From Chryseobacterium sp. KLBC 52 (GTDB taxonomy: Bacteria; Bacteroidota; Bacteroidia; Flavobacteriales; Weeksellaceae): a DNA stretch of 64,000 bases. Shown in pieces: positions 1 through 8,222 of this stretch. The position numbers were made by a program, and so were the translations under genes. Under the pieces are notes generated by a model. The model saw only the letters and a program-made list of their open reading frames with translations, was not told the DNA's origin and did no database searches. The DNA is taken from assembly GCF_003347605.1 (NCBI RefSeq), contig NZ_QDFZ01000017.1:1-64000 (forward strand), given 5' to 3'. Numbering within the stretch: the first letter of the stretch is position 1; each line of letters begins with the position of its first letter.

Positions 1-25
1 TGACTAGTCCTGAAAATCTGATACA
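1..25. repeat. IS3-element left terminal inverted repeat
   Basis: Starts TGACTAGTCCTGAAA and matches the reverse complement of 1365-1389 at TG.CT.GTCCTGAAA....GATACA. This end is downstream of orfB. The repeat starts at the very first base of the window, so one or more further terminal bases may be cut off. Confidence 0.7.
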
Positions 26-48
26 GATTATAGTACAAAAATAAATAA

Positions 49-918
49 TTAAACCAGAGTAATTTTACTATTGCTTTGGTTTTTGTTTTTATAGGTTTTC
101 ATTTTAATTTGTGACTGTTTATGCATTTGGTTTGGAGTTAGATAATGATTTGAAAAATGTGGGCGTAAATTATTGTAGATTTCGATAGATTCATTTACTA
201 TCTTTTTCCTTAAATTGTTGTTTATATCATGTTTATCAATATCAAACTCATGCTTTAAAATACCATTTATTCTCTCTGCTACTGCATTTTGATAAGGATC
301 AGAGTTTTGTGTCATACTACATTTTAATTGATGTTTCTGTAAAAGTCTTTGATACTCATTCGAGCAGTATTGTAAACCACGATCGGAATGATGGATTAAA
401 GATTCTCTCATACCTTTATACTTCTTTAGAGCTCTTTTTAAAGCTATAATACTACTCTGTGTATTTAAATTGTCTGCAACAAAGTGTCCCATTATTTTCT
501 TAGAATACGCATCAGTTATTAAACTTAAATAGCTTGGATTTTTTCGGTTCCCTATATAAGTAATATCTGCAACCCATACCTGGTTGGGCTTTGTTATCTG
601 ATAGTCAAGGAGCAGGTTCTTATGCTTTCTAAAACGATGATGAGAGTTGGTTGTAATGTGATAGCTTTTGCGAGGTTCAATCAATAAATGATTAGCTTTT
701 AAGATGGCAAAGAATTTATCTCTCCCTACCTTAATGGAGCTTAAGGATCTCTGTAAAATAAAATATAATTTCCTGCCTCCTAACCGGGGCATCTTAACAC
801 GAAGATTCTCTACCAGCTTTACTACCTCTGAAGCTTTATCTTTACAAACTTTCGTACGCTTGATACTTCTATAATAGATTTGTCTATTTAACCCTAACAA
901 TCCACAAGTAAAAATCAA
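49..918 (-). CDS. IS3-family transposase OrfB (DDE integrase domain)
   Basis: Catalytic subunit or C-terminal half of the IS3 transposase. An HTH_21-like segment occupies roughly residues 35-95 and an rve-type integrase core follows. The DDE triad is visible as D118 (WVADITY), D179 (HHSDRG) and E215 (NAVAERINGIL), giving the classical 35-residue D-E spacing. The first possible start is a TTG (918-916) overlapping the orfA TGA stop. The orfB frame is -1 relative to orfA and stays open upstream through an A-rich stretch, so the natural product is probably an OrfAB fusion made by -1 frameshifting. The ORF is intact and about the normal length, so the element could be active. Confidence 0.93.
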   Translation of the reverse strand: MIFTCGLLGLNRQIYYRSIKRTKVCKDKASEVVKLVENLRVKMPRLGGRKLYFILQRSLSSIKVGRDKFFAILKANHLLIEPRKSYHITTNSHHRFRKHKNLLLDYQITKPNQVWVADITYIGNRKNPSYLSLITDAYSKKIMGHFVADNLNTQSSIIALKRALKKYKGMRESLIHHSDRGLQYCSNEYQRLLQKHQLKCSMTQNSDPYQNAVAERINGILKHEFDIDKHDINNNLRKKIVNESIEIYNNLRPHFSNHYLTPNQMHKQSQIKMKTYKNKNQSNSKITLV

Positions 919-1349
919 AGTTTCTTTTTCTTTACTGCGGAAGTAATCGATTGTTCGGGTGGTGAGTTTTTTCGAATATCAATGTGATATTCTTTCTCAG
1001 CCAGATCAATCATCATATCAAAAAATATGGACTTCTTATCTGCAATATAAGCCTGCTTTTCTAAAAAAGCCTTTTGCTTTTCAAGAAGCCTTACCTGGGC
1101 TTCTAATTCCATAATACGTTGTTCAGGTGTTTTTTCCATGGCATAAGGTCTTTGGTTTTCCCAATCAAAGTTACCATATTTTCTCAGCCAATTTAAAATA
1201 GTACCATGAGATTGAATACCATATTTCTTACGACAACTAGTAATAGTGGATGCTCCACATTCAACTTCTTTCACGATTTGAAGTTTTAAACTTAAACTGT
1301 AATCCTTCTGTGTGCGTTTAATGTACGTGGATCTTAATGTTTCTTCCAT
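915..1349 (-). CDS. IS3-family transposase OrfA (helix-turn-helix)
   Basis: DNA-binding subunit of the IS3 transposase. Residues about 10-65 form a transposase_8-type helix-turn-helix (SLKLQIVKEVE...TILNWLRKYG), followed at about 80-100 by a leucine-zipper-like coiled coil (LEAQVRLLEKQKAFLEKQ) used for multimerisation in this family. The C-terminus is lysine-rich (KKKKL) and is encoded by an A-rich tract just before the TGA at 917-915. That tract is the expected site of programmed -1 slippage into orfB. The 144-residue length is slightly longer than a minimal OrfA. Confidence 0.9.
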   Translation of the reverse strand: MEETLRSTYIKRTQKDYSLSLKLQIVKEVECGASTITSCRKKYGIQSHGTILNWLRKYGNFDWENQRPYAMEKTPEQRIMELEAQVRLLEKQKAFLEKQAYIADKKSIFFDMMIDLAEKEYHIDIRKNSPPEQSITSAVKKKKL

Positions 1350-1364
1350 AACGATTCTTTTTTG

Positions 1365-1389
1365 TGTATCGCTATTTCAGGACGAGACA
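1365..1389. repeat. IS3-element right terminal inverted repeat
   Basis: Read inward from 1389 it starts TGTCTCGTCCTGAAA and matches the left end of the element. It lies upstream of orfA, so the transposase promoter should be just inside it. Confidence 0.7.
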
Positions 1390-1404
1390 AGTAGTCATAA
1401 AAGG

Positions 1405-1438
1405 AAGAGGGCGTCTCAGAAATGAGATGCTCTTTTTT
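1405..1438 (+). terminator. Orphan plus-strand rho-independent terminator beside the IS
   Basis: A 14-bp stem (with G-T pairs) pairs AAGAGGGCGTCTCA with TGAGATGCTCTTTT around a GAAA loop, and a T run follows on the plus strand. No plus-strand gene precedes it in the window because the IS lies immediately to its left. It probably terminated a gene now beyond base 1. Confidence 0.6.
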
Positions 1439-1443
1439 ATTTG

Positions 1444-1470
1444 AAAAAAATAAGCGGGATGAAACCCGCT
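1444..1470 (-). terminator. Terminator of the pectin module
   Basis: AGCGGG/CCCGCT stem with a short loop. Read on the minus strand it is followed by TTATTTTTTT. It lies just after the stop codon of the PL10 gene at 1486. Confidence 0.7.
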
Positions 1471-1485
1471 CCTGTTAAAGATCAA

Positions 1486-2505
1486 TTATTCACTTAATTT
1501 ATTTTTCTCAAGCCATTTCGGGTATTCCTTGGCTAAAAGCTTTTCTGCAAAATCACCAAACCAGCTGTATCCGTTTCTCCTCTCCTCCGAAACTTCATTA
1601 TAATTGTATTTTACACTTCCATCACGGTCTCCAAACAAAGGTTTATTGGTATGAATATCATAAAACCTAGCCCAGATCACAGAGTTTTTATCTTCAGCCA
1701 ATACTCTTACCGCTTTTCCATTCTGTTTTGTCACATTGTAGCTGTACCCTTCTATTTTATTCTGTCTGAACCATTGTATGGCAGCTTTGATTGATTTTTC
1801 AATCTCAGGAGTTACCGGCTGCATCATTAAAAACCTTATAATTCCAACAGATTCTCCGGTGGCTAATGAAATGGGTTCGAAAGCTCTTGCCTTATCCGGC
1901 TGCAGTGTAATCTCATGATACTGATCTGCCCAAATGGAAGGAATTCCTTTCTGCAGAACCTGAGTTTTTAAAATACACCCAATTCCTTTTTGTACGGCAA
2001 TTTTTGATTTTTCTTTTAATAATGAGGAAACCACATCAAAATTATTCTTTCCTTCCGCTGCATTAAAAAGAACCGTCAAAGCGTTGATCATCGCATTATC
2101 ATTATAGGTCACCTGCTTTCTGTAGAGCCCTGAATTAGGGTAATACTGAGGAAAACCTCCGTTTTCATACTGCATAAGAAGGAGATAACTGATTCCTTTT
2201 TCCGCTGCTTTTAAATAATCCGGATTTTGGGTTGTTGAATAGGCTTTAATCAACGCAGTGATCTCCCTTGAGGTGGCATTGTTATCAATTGTAGCGTGAT
2301 CATCACCTGTTGATTTTATCTTTTTTAAAAGAGCATCATCAATCGGCAGATTATAATTAACAACCGATTTATCCTCAAGCTGTTTTCCCCAGCCACCATT
2401 GGGAAGCTGATAGATCAGCATTTTCTCCGCTAATGTATCTTTCACCTGAGCAGAACAGTTAACCGACAATATTCCTAATGCAAATGTGTATATTTTTAGA
2501 TTCAT
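1486..2505 (-). CDS. Secreted pectate lyase, polysaccharide lyase family 10
   Basis: Cleaves polygalacturonate by beta-elimination. The N-terminus is a signal peptide (about residues 1-19, ending NCSAQ). PL10 hallmarks are present throughout: a GGWGKQ segment near residue 38, DDHATIDNNAT near residue 69, GGFPQYYP near 117, a VTYNDNAM segment near 132, and the strongly conserved C-terminal block WARFYDIHTNKPLFGDRDG followed by ERRNGYSWFG. At 339 residues it is a single catalytic domain without a carbohydrate-binding module or T9SS tail, so it is probably periplasmic. It follows the DUF4861 gene on the same strand after 78 bases and is likely co-transcribed with it. Confidence 0.93.
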   Translation of the reverse strand: MNLKIYTFALGILSVNCSAQVKDTLAEKMLIYQLPNGGWGKQLEDKSVVNYNLPIDDALLKKIKSTGDDHATIDNNATSREITALIKAYSTTQNPDYLKAAEKGISYLLLMQYENGGFPQYYPNSGLYRKQVTYNDNAMINALTVLFNAAEGKNNFDVVSSLLKEKSKIAVQKGIGCILKTQVLQKGIPSIWADQYHEITLQPDKARAFEPISLATGESVGIIRFLMMQPVTPEIEKSIKAAIQWFRQNKIEGYSYNVTKQNGKAVRVLAEDKNSVIWARFYDIHTNKPLFGDRDGSVKYNYNEVSEERRNGYSWFGDFAEKLLAKEYPKWLEKNKLSE

Positions 2506-2529
2506 TTTTTATTATTTAAAATTAAACTG

Positions 2530-2586
2530 AGCATTTTACCCTCAAACACTCCCACCCTATAACTCTCAAACCCTCAAACTCTCTCA
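2530..2586. repeat. CTCAAAC-rich intergenic repeat, copy 1
   Basis: Contains CTCAAACACTC, ACCCTATAACTCTC and CTCAAACCCTCAAACTC between the PL10 and DUF4861 genes, just reaching the DUF4861 stop codon. The same vocabulary recurs at 53050-53175, which suggests a dispersed family rather than a local accident. Confidence 0.5.
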
Positions 2587-3771
2587 TCTAATAACTTTCA
2601 CCACCAAAGGTTTCGCAATGATCTCCGACTGTTTCTCAAGCAATCGCTCCCAATCGCTCTGTGTCTGAACCTGTCCGCTTTTCTGCCACGCAAATCCTGC
2701 ATAATAGGTTAAGACTTTTGAAGGCTTGGTCACAACATACAGATTACTTTCATCTGGAATTTCAGAAGTGAAGGCAAGTGATTTTTCAACAATTTTAGGA
2801 TCTATTACAATTCCTTCTCCTACAAATGCATCATCAATTTTTTCCCAATGAAGATAGTATCCGCTTTTATCATTCAGTTGAGTTTTTCCCTCGTTTTTGT
2901 GAAGGGTAATCCCGATGGTGTAATTCGGAACGGGCTTTTCTATTTCAAAAGTGGATTCAAATTTTGAGAAATTGGAACCCAGATCTAAAGAAATTCTTTT
3001 GGTTTCTTTCACTCCATATTCGCTCCATGGCTGGTAAGTAAGTTCAAAAACAGTTCTCAAAGGACCTTCGGCAATTGTTTTGGAGGATATAAAGTTTTGG
3101 GAAGTCTGAAGTTTTTCATTTTTCCATATCCCGATTCCACCCGTTCCACGGCTGTTTCCTACATGATAAGGATCGTAGCCCTCACCTCTTGTATCTTTAT
3201 GATAATACATCGGATCTGTGAGATAGCCTTTGTACCATTTGTTGATCACAGGCAGATCTGTTCTTTTCAGCCAGATATCTACGCCGCTTGAAAGAGTACT
3301 GCTTTTGATTCCCTGTAAAGCTTCCTGCTGGCCTTTCGGACCATATACTCTGAAGGCAATCTTGTCGTTTTCCCAGGCATAATCATCTACCCTTTCCGGA
3401 ACCAGCCTCGAATAAGTGGAAATTCTGCTTTCCGGAATCTGAACCTTTCCGTTCGCTACAATTGTATAAGAATTCGTCTTCCCTGCATCAATACTCACCT
3501 GAAAAAGCAATTCTTCGCCTTTTCCATCTCCATCATAATCAATCCATTGAATGGGAATCCACTTTCCTTTTACATCTTTTATTCTAAGGTCTTTTTCAGT
3601 ATGCTTACTTAAAAATGATTTCAATACAGTATTGGGAACTGCTACCACTTCATTTCTGGCAAAACTCAAAGGATTCGTAACCTGAATAATGCTTTGAGCA
3701 GGTAAAAACCCGAAAGTAATGCAACCGATTGCGCAATTTAAGCCCCGAAAGGCAGTTTTTGAAATCAACAT
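2584..3771 (-). CDS. DUF4861 domain protein, exported, pectin-utilisation partner
   Basis: Resembles the DUF4861 family, which occurs in Bacteroidetes pectin and rhamnogalacturonan utilisation loci; no reaction is firmly assigned. Visible family features are an N-terminal beta-domain (VTNPLSFARNEVV...IQWIDYDGDGKGEELLFQ) and a long C-terminal beta-rich domain containing YHKDTRGEGYDPYHVGNSRG and TYYAGFAWQKSG. The N-terminus has an export signal (about residues 1-26, ending LPAQS). The longest frame begins at a TTG (3783), but the ATG at 3771 gives a better signal peptide and is chosen here. A TAATTGAT palindrome lies just upstream. It is probably the first gene of an operon with the PL10 lyase. 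Confidence 0.82.
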   Translation of the reverse strand: MLISKTAFRGLNCAIGCITFGFLPAQSIIQVTNPLSFARNEVVAVPNTVLKSFLSKHTEKDLRIKDVKGKWIPIQWIDYDGDGKGEELLFQVSIDAGKTNSYTIVANGKVQIPESRISTYSRLVPERVDDYAWENDKIAFRVYGPKGQQEALQGIKSSTLSSGVDIWLKRTDLPVINKWYKGYLTDPMYYHKDTRGEGYDPYHVGNSRGTGGIGIWKNEKLQTSQNFISSKTIAEGPLRTVFELTYQPWSEYGVKETKRISLDLGSNFSKFESTFEIEKPVPNYTIGITLHKNEGKTQLNDKSGYYLHWEKIDDAFVGEGIVIDPKIVEKSLAFTSEIPDESNLYVVTKPSKVLTYYAGFAWQKSGQVQTQSDWERLLEKQSEIIAKPLVVKVIR

Positions 3772-3778
3772 AAATTTA

Positions 3779-3796
3779 ATCAATTAGTTAATTGAT
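3779..3796. promoter_or_regulatory. Palindrome upstream of the DUF4861 gene
   Basis: ATCAATTA-GT-TAATTGAT is a perfect inverted repeat with 8-base arms located 8-25 bases before the ATG of the pectin module. It could be an operator or simply AT-rich symmetry. Confidence 0.35.
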
Positions 3797-3959
3797 CAAA
3801 AATATAAATAATTTGCTAATATTCTACTGAAATTAATTCAAATTTTAAAGACTAAATCAACACGATTTATGAAAATAATTAAATCATCTTCATTTCAACC
3901 CAAAACTAAAAATATCCAGTACTTTTTATTCATCATTCAATTTTTATCAAATTAAATTG

Positions 3960-3967
3960 TACATTTG
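3960..3967 (+). promoter_or_regulatory. Bacteroidetes -7 box (TACATTTG) of the TonB/ABC operon
   Basis: Matches TAnnTTTG about 10 bases before the ATG at 3978. No clear -33 TTTG is present at the usual distance, so this is a partial match. Confidence 0.35.
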
Positions 3968-3977
3968 TTTTTCTATT

Positions 3978-4331
3978 ATGCAAAAATTTCTCAGAGTCTT
4001 TTTTGTTTTTTCTTTACTTCTGATATTTGTTTCGAATGTCAGCGGGGTAACGACATGTCTTGATCATGCCAGGCACGCCAAAAGTAAAGTGATTTATAAA
4101 AAAGGTTCAAAAGAAGAGAAAATTCCTACCTTTTCACAGGACGACGAATGTCAGTGTGCGCTTCATCTGCATATGACCAATATTCTTCTCCCTGAACCTT
4201 TGAATTTGGATTTTGCTATTGACACAACCAATGATAGTGAAATGCCACAACCAAAAGCCATTTCATATCGTTGTCTTCTGGACTTTTTCAGTTCCAGAGC
4301 TCCCCCATCCCTATTTTCTGCGGTAGCGTAA
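3978..4331 (+). CDS. Small secreted protein with Cys/His motif, unknown function
   Basis: A 117-residue protein with an N-terminal hydrophobic signal (about 1-24, MQKFLRVFFVFSLLLIFVSN). The mature part carries a Cys-X-Cys followed by histidines (ECQCALHLHMTN, about residues 63-74) and ends with SSRAPPSLFSA. That C-terminal RAPP pattern recalls the small DUF2946-like proteins found near metal and TonB loci, but I cannot assign it with certainty. The frame opens at a TTG (3957); the ATG at 3978 gives a normal signal peptide. It lies 189 bases upstream of a TonB-dependent receptor on the same strand. The Cys/His cluster and this position suggest a metal-related periplasmic role, which is inference. 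Confidence 0.6.
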   Translation: MQKFLRVFFVFSLLLIFVSNVSGVTTCLDHARHAKSKVIYKKGSKEEKIPTFSQDDECQCALHLHMTNILLPEPLNLDFAIDTTNDSEMPQPKAISYRCLLDFFSSRAPPSLFSAVA

Positions 4332-4387
4332 TCTATGCTGCCCTAATATTTCGTTTACAGATTTTTTAGTCTGTACTGTAATTCCGT

Positions 4388-4425
4388 GGATACCTGTGTC
4401 TTCACACCAGTAAGGATATCCTTTT
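4388..4425 (+). promoter_or_regulatory. Possible attenuator hairpin before the TonB receptor
   Basis: GGATA/TATCC encloses a second CTGTGT/ACAC.AG stem and is followed by TTTTT, which is terminator-like. A further GGGCA/TGCCC hairpin follows at about 4433-4449. Both precede the receptor start at 4521. This could be an attenuator or partial terminator between the small protein and the receptor; it matches no riboswitch class I know. Confidence 0.35.
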
Positions 4426-4520
4426 TATTAATGGGCAAATTCACTGCCCGTACATCCCTGTTCATGATTACCAGTAATTTTAATTATTCGGAAATAATTC
4501 ATTGTATTTCCCCAAATTCT

Positions 4521-6773
4521 ATGAAACTTTTTAGCGTAAGTTTCATCACCGCATCATCATTTCTCTGTGCCCAATCCCGTTCTGAAGATTCATTATCTAC
4601 AGTGGTTCAAACCGTTGAGGTCATCGGAAGAAAGTCTAAAGATTACACTTCTGACTACTCTTTTGCCGCCACCAAGATTGCAATGAAAAACAAAGATCTA
4701 CCCTTAACACTCAATACCGTTACCAAAGAACTGATCACCGACCGTCAGGCTTTCCAGCTTGGAGATGTGATGAAAAATGTGAACGGAGTTTCTCCTTCCA
4801 GCTACTATAACCAATACAACATCCGTGGCATCAGCCAGAATGAAGAAGGCCAGATCATCAATGGAATGAGGACAAGGCAATATTATTTTTTACAGCCGAT
4901 GACTTCCAATATTGAACGTGTGGAGGTTTTTAAAGGGCCGGCAAGTATTACCATGTCCAGTGTAGATCCCGGAGGAACGATCAATATGGTTACCAAAAAG
5001 CCATTGTCAAACCCTCGTCATGAAATCAGTTTATCAGGTGGAAGCTTTGAAACTTACCGTGTCACTACAGATCTTACAGGTCCTTTAAATAAGAGCAAAA
5101 CTTTATTATACCGTTTTAACGGAGCGTATCAGAATGCTCATTCATTCAGGGATCATGTTAAAAACAGCGGTATTCTCATTTCACCTTCTATCACTTTTGT
5201 TCCGAATGAAAAAACATCTGTGAATGTAGAAATGATTTTCAATGATCTCTATGGAAATCTTGACCGCGGACAGCCGATTTTCGGAGCTGTGGCCGGAAAA
5301 ACAGATTTGTACAGCACTCCAAGAAGCCTGAATTTAGGCGCTCCGGATGATTTTTTTAAAACCAGAGAACTCATAATCATGGGAACGGTTGCCCATCATT
5401 TTAACCAATCCATCAGTTTTAATGCTTCCTATATGAAGCAATATTGGAGAGAAAACCTGCAGGAACACAGAACAACCAACTCTTTTGTGCCTGATATGGA
5501 TAACAAATCGGTTTCCAGCCTTGCCATGATGCAGTTTGTACAGAGAAAGCAGAACTGGGCCACAGATAACATTAATGCTTATTTTAATTTTAAATTCAAA
5601 ACCGGTGCTGTGCTGCATCAGGCTTTGATGGGCTATGACAGTCAGATCTGGGAAAAACGCAAAGGCGGACAACAGAATGCTGCAAGAGGTTTCCTTTTGA
5701 AGAACGGTTCTGTAGCTTCTTCTTACAACCCTTCAAAAGCCTCGGAATATCAAACGGTTAACTATAATGGAACGATTATTCCTAAACCTAATGTCACTCC
5801 ATTTGATCTGAATCCGGATGCTGTAAATTATCAGGGTACTGATTTTAATACCCTTAATGTGATTACACCTTTACCTTCTGCTCTTACTACCACCCATGCA
5901 GCTTATATTCAGCATCTTTTTACCTGGAAAAAGTTTAAAATCTTATCGGGAATCCGTCAGGAGTGGTTTCAGGATATCACCAATTTCAAAGAAACCAATG
6001 AAACATCTTTTACCAACAACAAACTGCTATACAGATTCGGTATTACTTATAGTGTAACGGATCATATCAATGTTTACGGGACGTATCTTACAGGTTATCA
6101 GCCTCAATCCAATACCGTAACGTTGATGCCCAACACCTCCGGTCTTACGGGATCGGCAGCAAGACTCAAACCTTTAACTTCTGATCTTAAAGAATTAGGA
6201 ATCAAAGCTCAAGTTTTTGACAGAATCTCAATGAATCTTGCTGTGTATGAAATCAACCAGAGAAATATTTTAATCAATGCCAATAATCCTTCAGAACCTG
6301 ATGAGCTTGTACAGCGCGGGGCAGACCGAAGCCGGGGATTTGAAGCTGAGTTTTCCGGACATATCCTTCCTCAATGGCATATTTACGGAGGCTACAGTTA
6401 TATTGATGCTAAAATTCTGGATGATACCAACCTTGATCTTGTGGGAAAGAGAAAGGAAAACACGTCTAAGAATTCGGTGAATATCTGGACGCGCTACAAT
6501 TTTTCAACGATTGAATTCCTCAAAGACTTTGGAATTGGGGCAGGAATGCTTTATCAGAGCTCTAAAATCCCGTGGTTTACAAGGAGTTTTGAGCTTCCCG
6601 CCTATACTACGATAGATGCTGCTTTGTATTATACTCCGGCAAAATCTGTTCAGCTTTCTTTTAATCTGAATAATATCACCAACAAAGTCTACTGGATCGG
6701 AGCTCAGAACTACCTCAGGCTTTTCCCGGGAACTCCAAGAAATTATTTACTAACTGCTACTTATAAATTTTAA
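4521..6773 (+). CDS. TonB-dependent siderophore-type outer-membrane receptor
   Basis: Energy-coupled outer-membrane transporter of the TonB-siderophore receptor type. The chosen ATG (4521) gives a 750-residue protein with a signal peptide of about 17 residues; the in-frame extension upstream to 4386 lacks one and is rejected. The plug domain (about 30-160) shows the TVEVIGRK start, YNIRGISQNEEG near 100, RVEVFKGPASI near 134 and PGGTINMVTKKP near 150. The rest is beta-barrel ending in the terminal Phe (TATYKF) used for outer-membrane insertion. There is no N-terminal signalling or carboxypeptidase-like domain. Three ABC exporter genes follow within 3 bases and on, so the receptor is co-transcribed with an ABC-2 system rather than a FecBCD-type importer. 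The substrate is unknown. Confidence 0.93.
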   Translation: MKLFSVSFITASSFLCAQSRSEDSLSTVVQTVEVIGRKSKDYTSDYSFAATKIAMKNKDLPLTLNTVTKELITDRQAFQLGDVMKNVNGVSPSSYYNQYNIRGISQNEEGQIINGMRTRQYYFLQPMTSNIERVEVFKGPASITMSSVDPGGTINMVTKKPLSNPRHEISLSGGSFETYRVTTDLTGPLNKSKTLLYRFNGAYQNAHSFRDHVKNSGILISPSITFVPNEKTSVNVEMIFNDLYGNLDRGQPIFGAVAGKTDLYSTPRSLNLGAPDDFFKTRELIIMGTVAHHFNQSISFNASYMKQYWRENLQEHRTTNSFVPDMDNKSVSSLAMMQFVQRKQNWATDNINAYFNFKFKTGAVLHQALMGYDSQIWEKRKGGQQNAARGFLLKNGSVASSYNPSKASEYQTVNYNGTIIPKPNVTPFDLNPDAVNYQGTDFNTLNVITPLPSALTTTHAAYIQHLFTWKKFKILSGIRQEWFQDITNFKETNETSFTNNKLLYRFGITYSVTDHINVYGTYLTGYQPQSNTVTLMPNTSGLTGSAARLKPLTSDLKELGIKAQVFDRISMNLAVYEINQRNILINANNPSEPDELVQRGADRSRGFEAEFSGHILPQWHIYGGYSYIDAKILDDTNLDLVGKRKENTSKNSVNIWTRYNFSTIEFLKDFGIGAGMLYQSSKIPWFTRSFELPAYTTIDAALYYTPAKSVQLSFNLNNITNKVYWIGAQNYLRLFPGTPRNYLLTATYKF

Positions 6774-6776
6774 ACT

Positions 6777-8222
6777 ATGGCTATTTCAAACTTACAATTG
6801 ATGGTGAGAAAAACCTGGCAGGATTTGTTTAAAGGAAAACAAAATCTGCTCACCACGATTGCCGTACTCCTGTTCTGTATGCTGAGTATTGGCATAGGAT
6901 ATACAAAATACACGGACTCTTTTTCAAAAATAAAAGAATACCGGAAAGAAGTGCGGGAAAGCTGGGAGCACAGACCAGATAAACATCCGCACCGTATGGC
7001 ACACTATGGATATCTGGTTTTCAGAATCGGGCATCCATTGAATATTTTTGATAATGGACTGGATGATTATTTAGGAAACGTCATATTTCTGGAGGCCCAT
7101 AAACAGAACACTGCCAACCTTTCGGAAGCAGGAAGTTCCGGAACTTTAGTCAGATTCGGGGCGTTTAGCAGTGCATTTATTCTGCAGAGTATTGTTCCAT
7201 TGATTGTTCTTTTTCTGGGATTTGGATTAATTGTTCAGGAACGTGAGAATGCCACTTTAAAGATCATCAGTGTGCAGGGAGCTTCCGGAAGAGATATTAT
7301 CTGGGGTAAAATTCTGGGACTCTGGCTGTTTTCTTTATGTTTCCTGATTCCGGTTATTCCTGTTGTTTTCATGGCTGCATTCATGTCCGAGACTACCAAT
7401 ACAGCGGATATTGTATTACGCTTATCATTTCTGCTGCCAGCTTATATGATCTATTATTTTTTTATCTGTACGTTAACCGTAGTAGTTTCTGCGAATAGTA
7501 AAAGCACCTCATCAGCACTGATCAGCCTTATTGGTTTCTGGCTTCTTTTTATTATTGTTTTGCCTAAAGGAATTCAGTTTGCAGCACAGAATTTATATCC
7601 TGCACCTTCCCGGATTGCTTTCGAAACCACTCTGGAAAAAGATATTTTAAAATCCGGTGACAGTCATAATCCTGATGATCCGCATTTTAAAAAAATTAAA
7701 GATTCTTTACTGGCAAAGTATCAAGTGAAAACAACCAATGAACTTCCTTTCAACTACGGTGGATTTGTCATGAAGGAAGGAGAAAAAATAAGCTCACAGA
7801 TTTACATCAGACATCAAAAAGAATTGCAGACCATTTACAACAAACAGCAAAGTCTGACAGATTTTTCAGGGTTGATTAATCCTGCGATAGCCATTAAAAA
7901 CTTTTCCATGATTGCTACAGGCACAGATTTCTTCTCTTATAACCAGTTTCAAAAACAGGCAGAAGAATATCGCTATCAGATGGCTCAACATTTAAATGAT
8001 TTGCAAATTGAGCAGATCAGCAATATTAAACCGGAAAACGGCGGGCCACCTGCTGTCATCGACCAACACAACTGGGAAAAGTTTCCGGATTTCCAGTACC
8101 GGTATACTTCCGTTCTGGATAGTCTGAAACAACAGCCAATACCTGCTGCTGCATTAGTTCTATGGATGGCTATCTGCATTATTGCGATCGAAATAAGTGG
8201 AAGAAAATTAAAATTAATCTAA
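6777..8222 (+). CDS. ABC-2 type permease, DUF3526-like (first subunit)
   Basis: Inner-membrane permease of an ABC-2/NosY-like exporter, 481 residues. A first membrane segment (about 23-42) is followed by a large extracytoplasmic loop. A cluster of hydrophobic helices spans about 128-275. A second large loop covers about 270-455, and a last helix near 457-475 leads to the end RKLKLI. The cytoplasmic VQERENATLKIISVQG segment after the second helix is typical of ABC-2 permeases with DUF3526. It starts 3 bases after the receptor stop and abuts the next permease, so translation is probably coupled. Two long periplasmic loops distinguish this group from simple drug exporters. The substrate is not evident. 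Confidence 0.85.
   Translation: MAISNLQLMVRKTWQDLFKGKQNLLTTIAVLLFCMLSIGIGYTKYTDSFSKIKEYRKEVRESWEHRPDKHPHRMAHYGYLVFRIGHPLNIFDNGLDDYLGNVIFLEAHKQNTANLSEAGSSGTLVRFGAFSSAFILQSIVPLIVLFLGFGLIVQERENATLKIISVQGASGRDIIWGKILGLWLFSLCFLIPVIPVVFMAAFMSETTNTADIVLRLSFLLPAYMIYYFFICTLTVVVSANSKSTSSALISLIGFWLLFIIVLPKGIQFAAQNLYPAPSRIAFETTLEKDILKSGDSHNPDDPHFKKIKDSLLAKYQVKTTNELPFNYGGFVMKEGEKISSQIYIRHQKELQTIYNKQQSLTDFSGLINPAIAIKNFSMIATGTDFFSYNQFQKQAEEYRYQMAQHLNDLQIEQISNIKPENGGPPAVIDQHNWEKFPDFQYRYTSVLDSLKQQPIPAAALVLWMAICIIAIEISGRKLKLI

Larger units (their letters stand above)
1..1389 (-). mobile_element. IS3-family insertion sequence, apparently complete
   Basis: Two overlapping minus-strand ORFs (HTH orfA, DDE orfB) lie between imperfect terminal inverted repeats of about 25 bp. 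The left end is bases 1-25 (TGACTAGTCCTGAAAATCTG..) and the right end is bases 1365-1389. Read inward, both share GTCCTGAAA followed four bases later by GATACA, and both begin with TG as IS3 ends do. The left flank lies outside the window, so a target-site duplication cannot be tested. The orientation given is that of the transposase genes. Confidence 0.85.

Noticed and set aside
4386..4520. N-terminal extension of the TonB receptor
   Set aside because: The extended frame has no signal peptide, whereas the ATG at 4521 is followed directly by one.
5334..5672. Minus-strand 112-residue ORF inside the TonB receptor
   Set aside because: Antisense shadow within a well-supported coding region; no start signals or homology.
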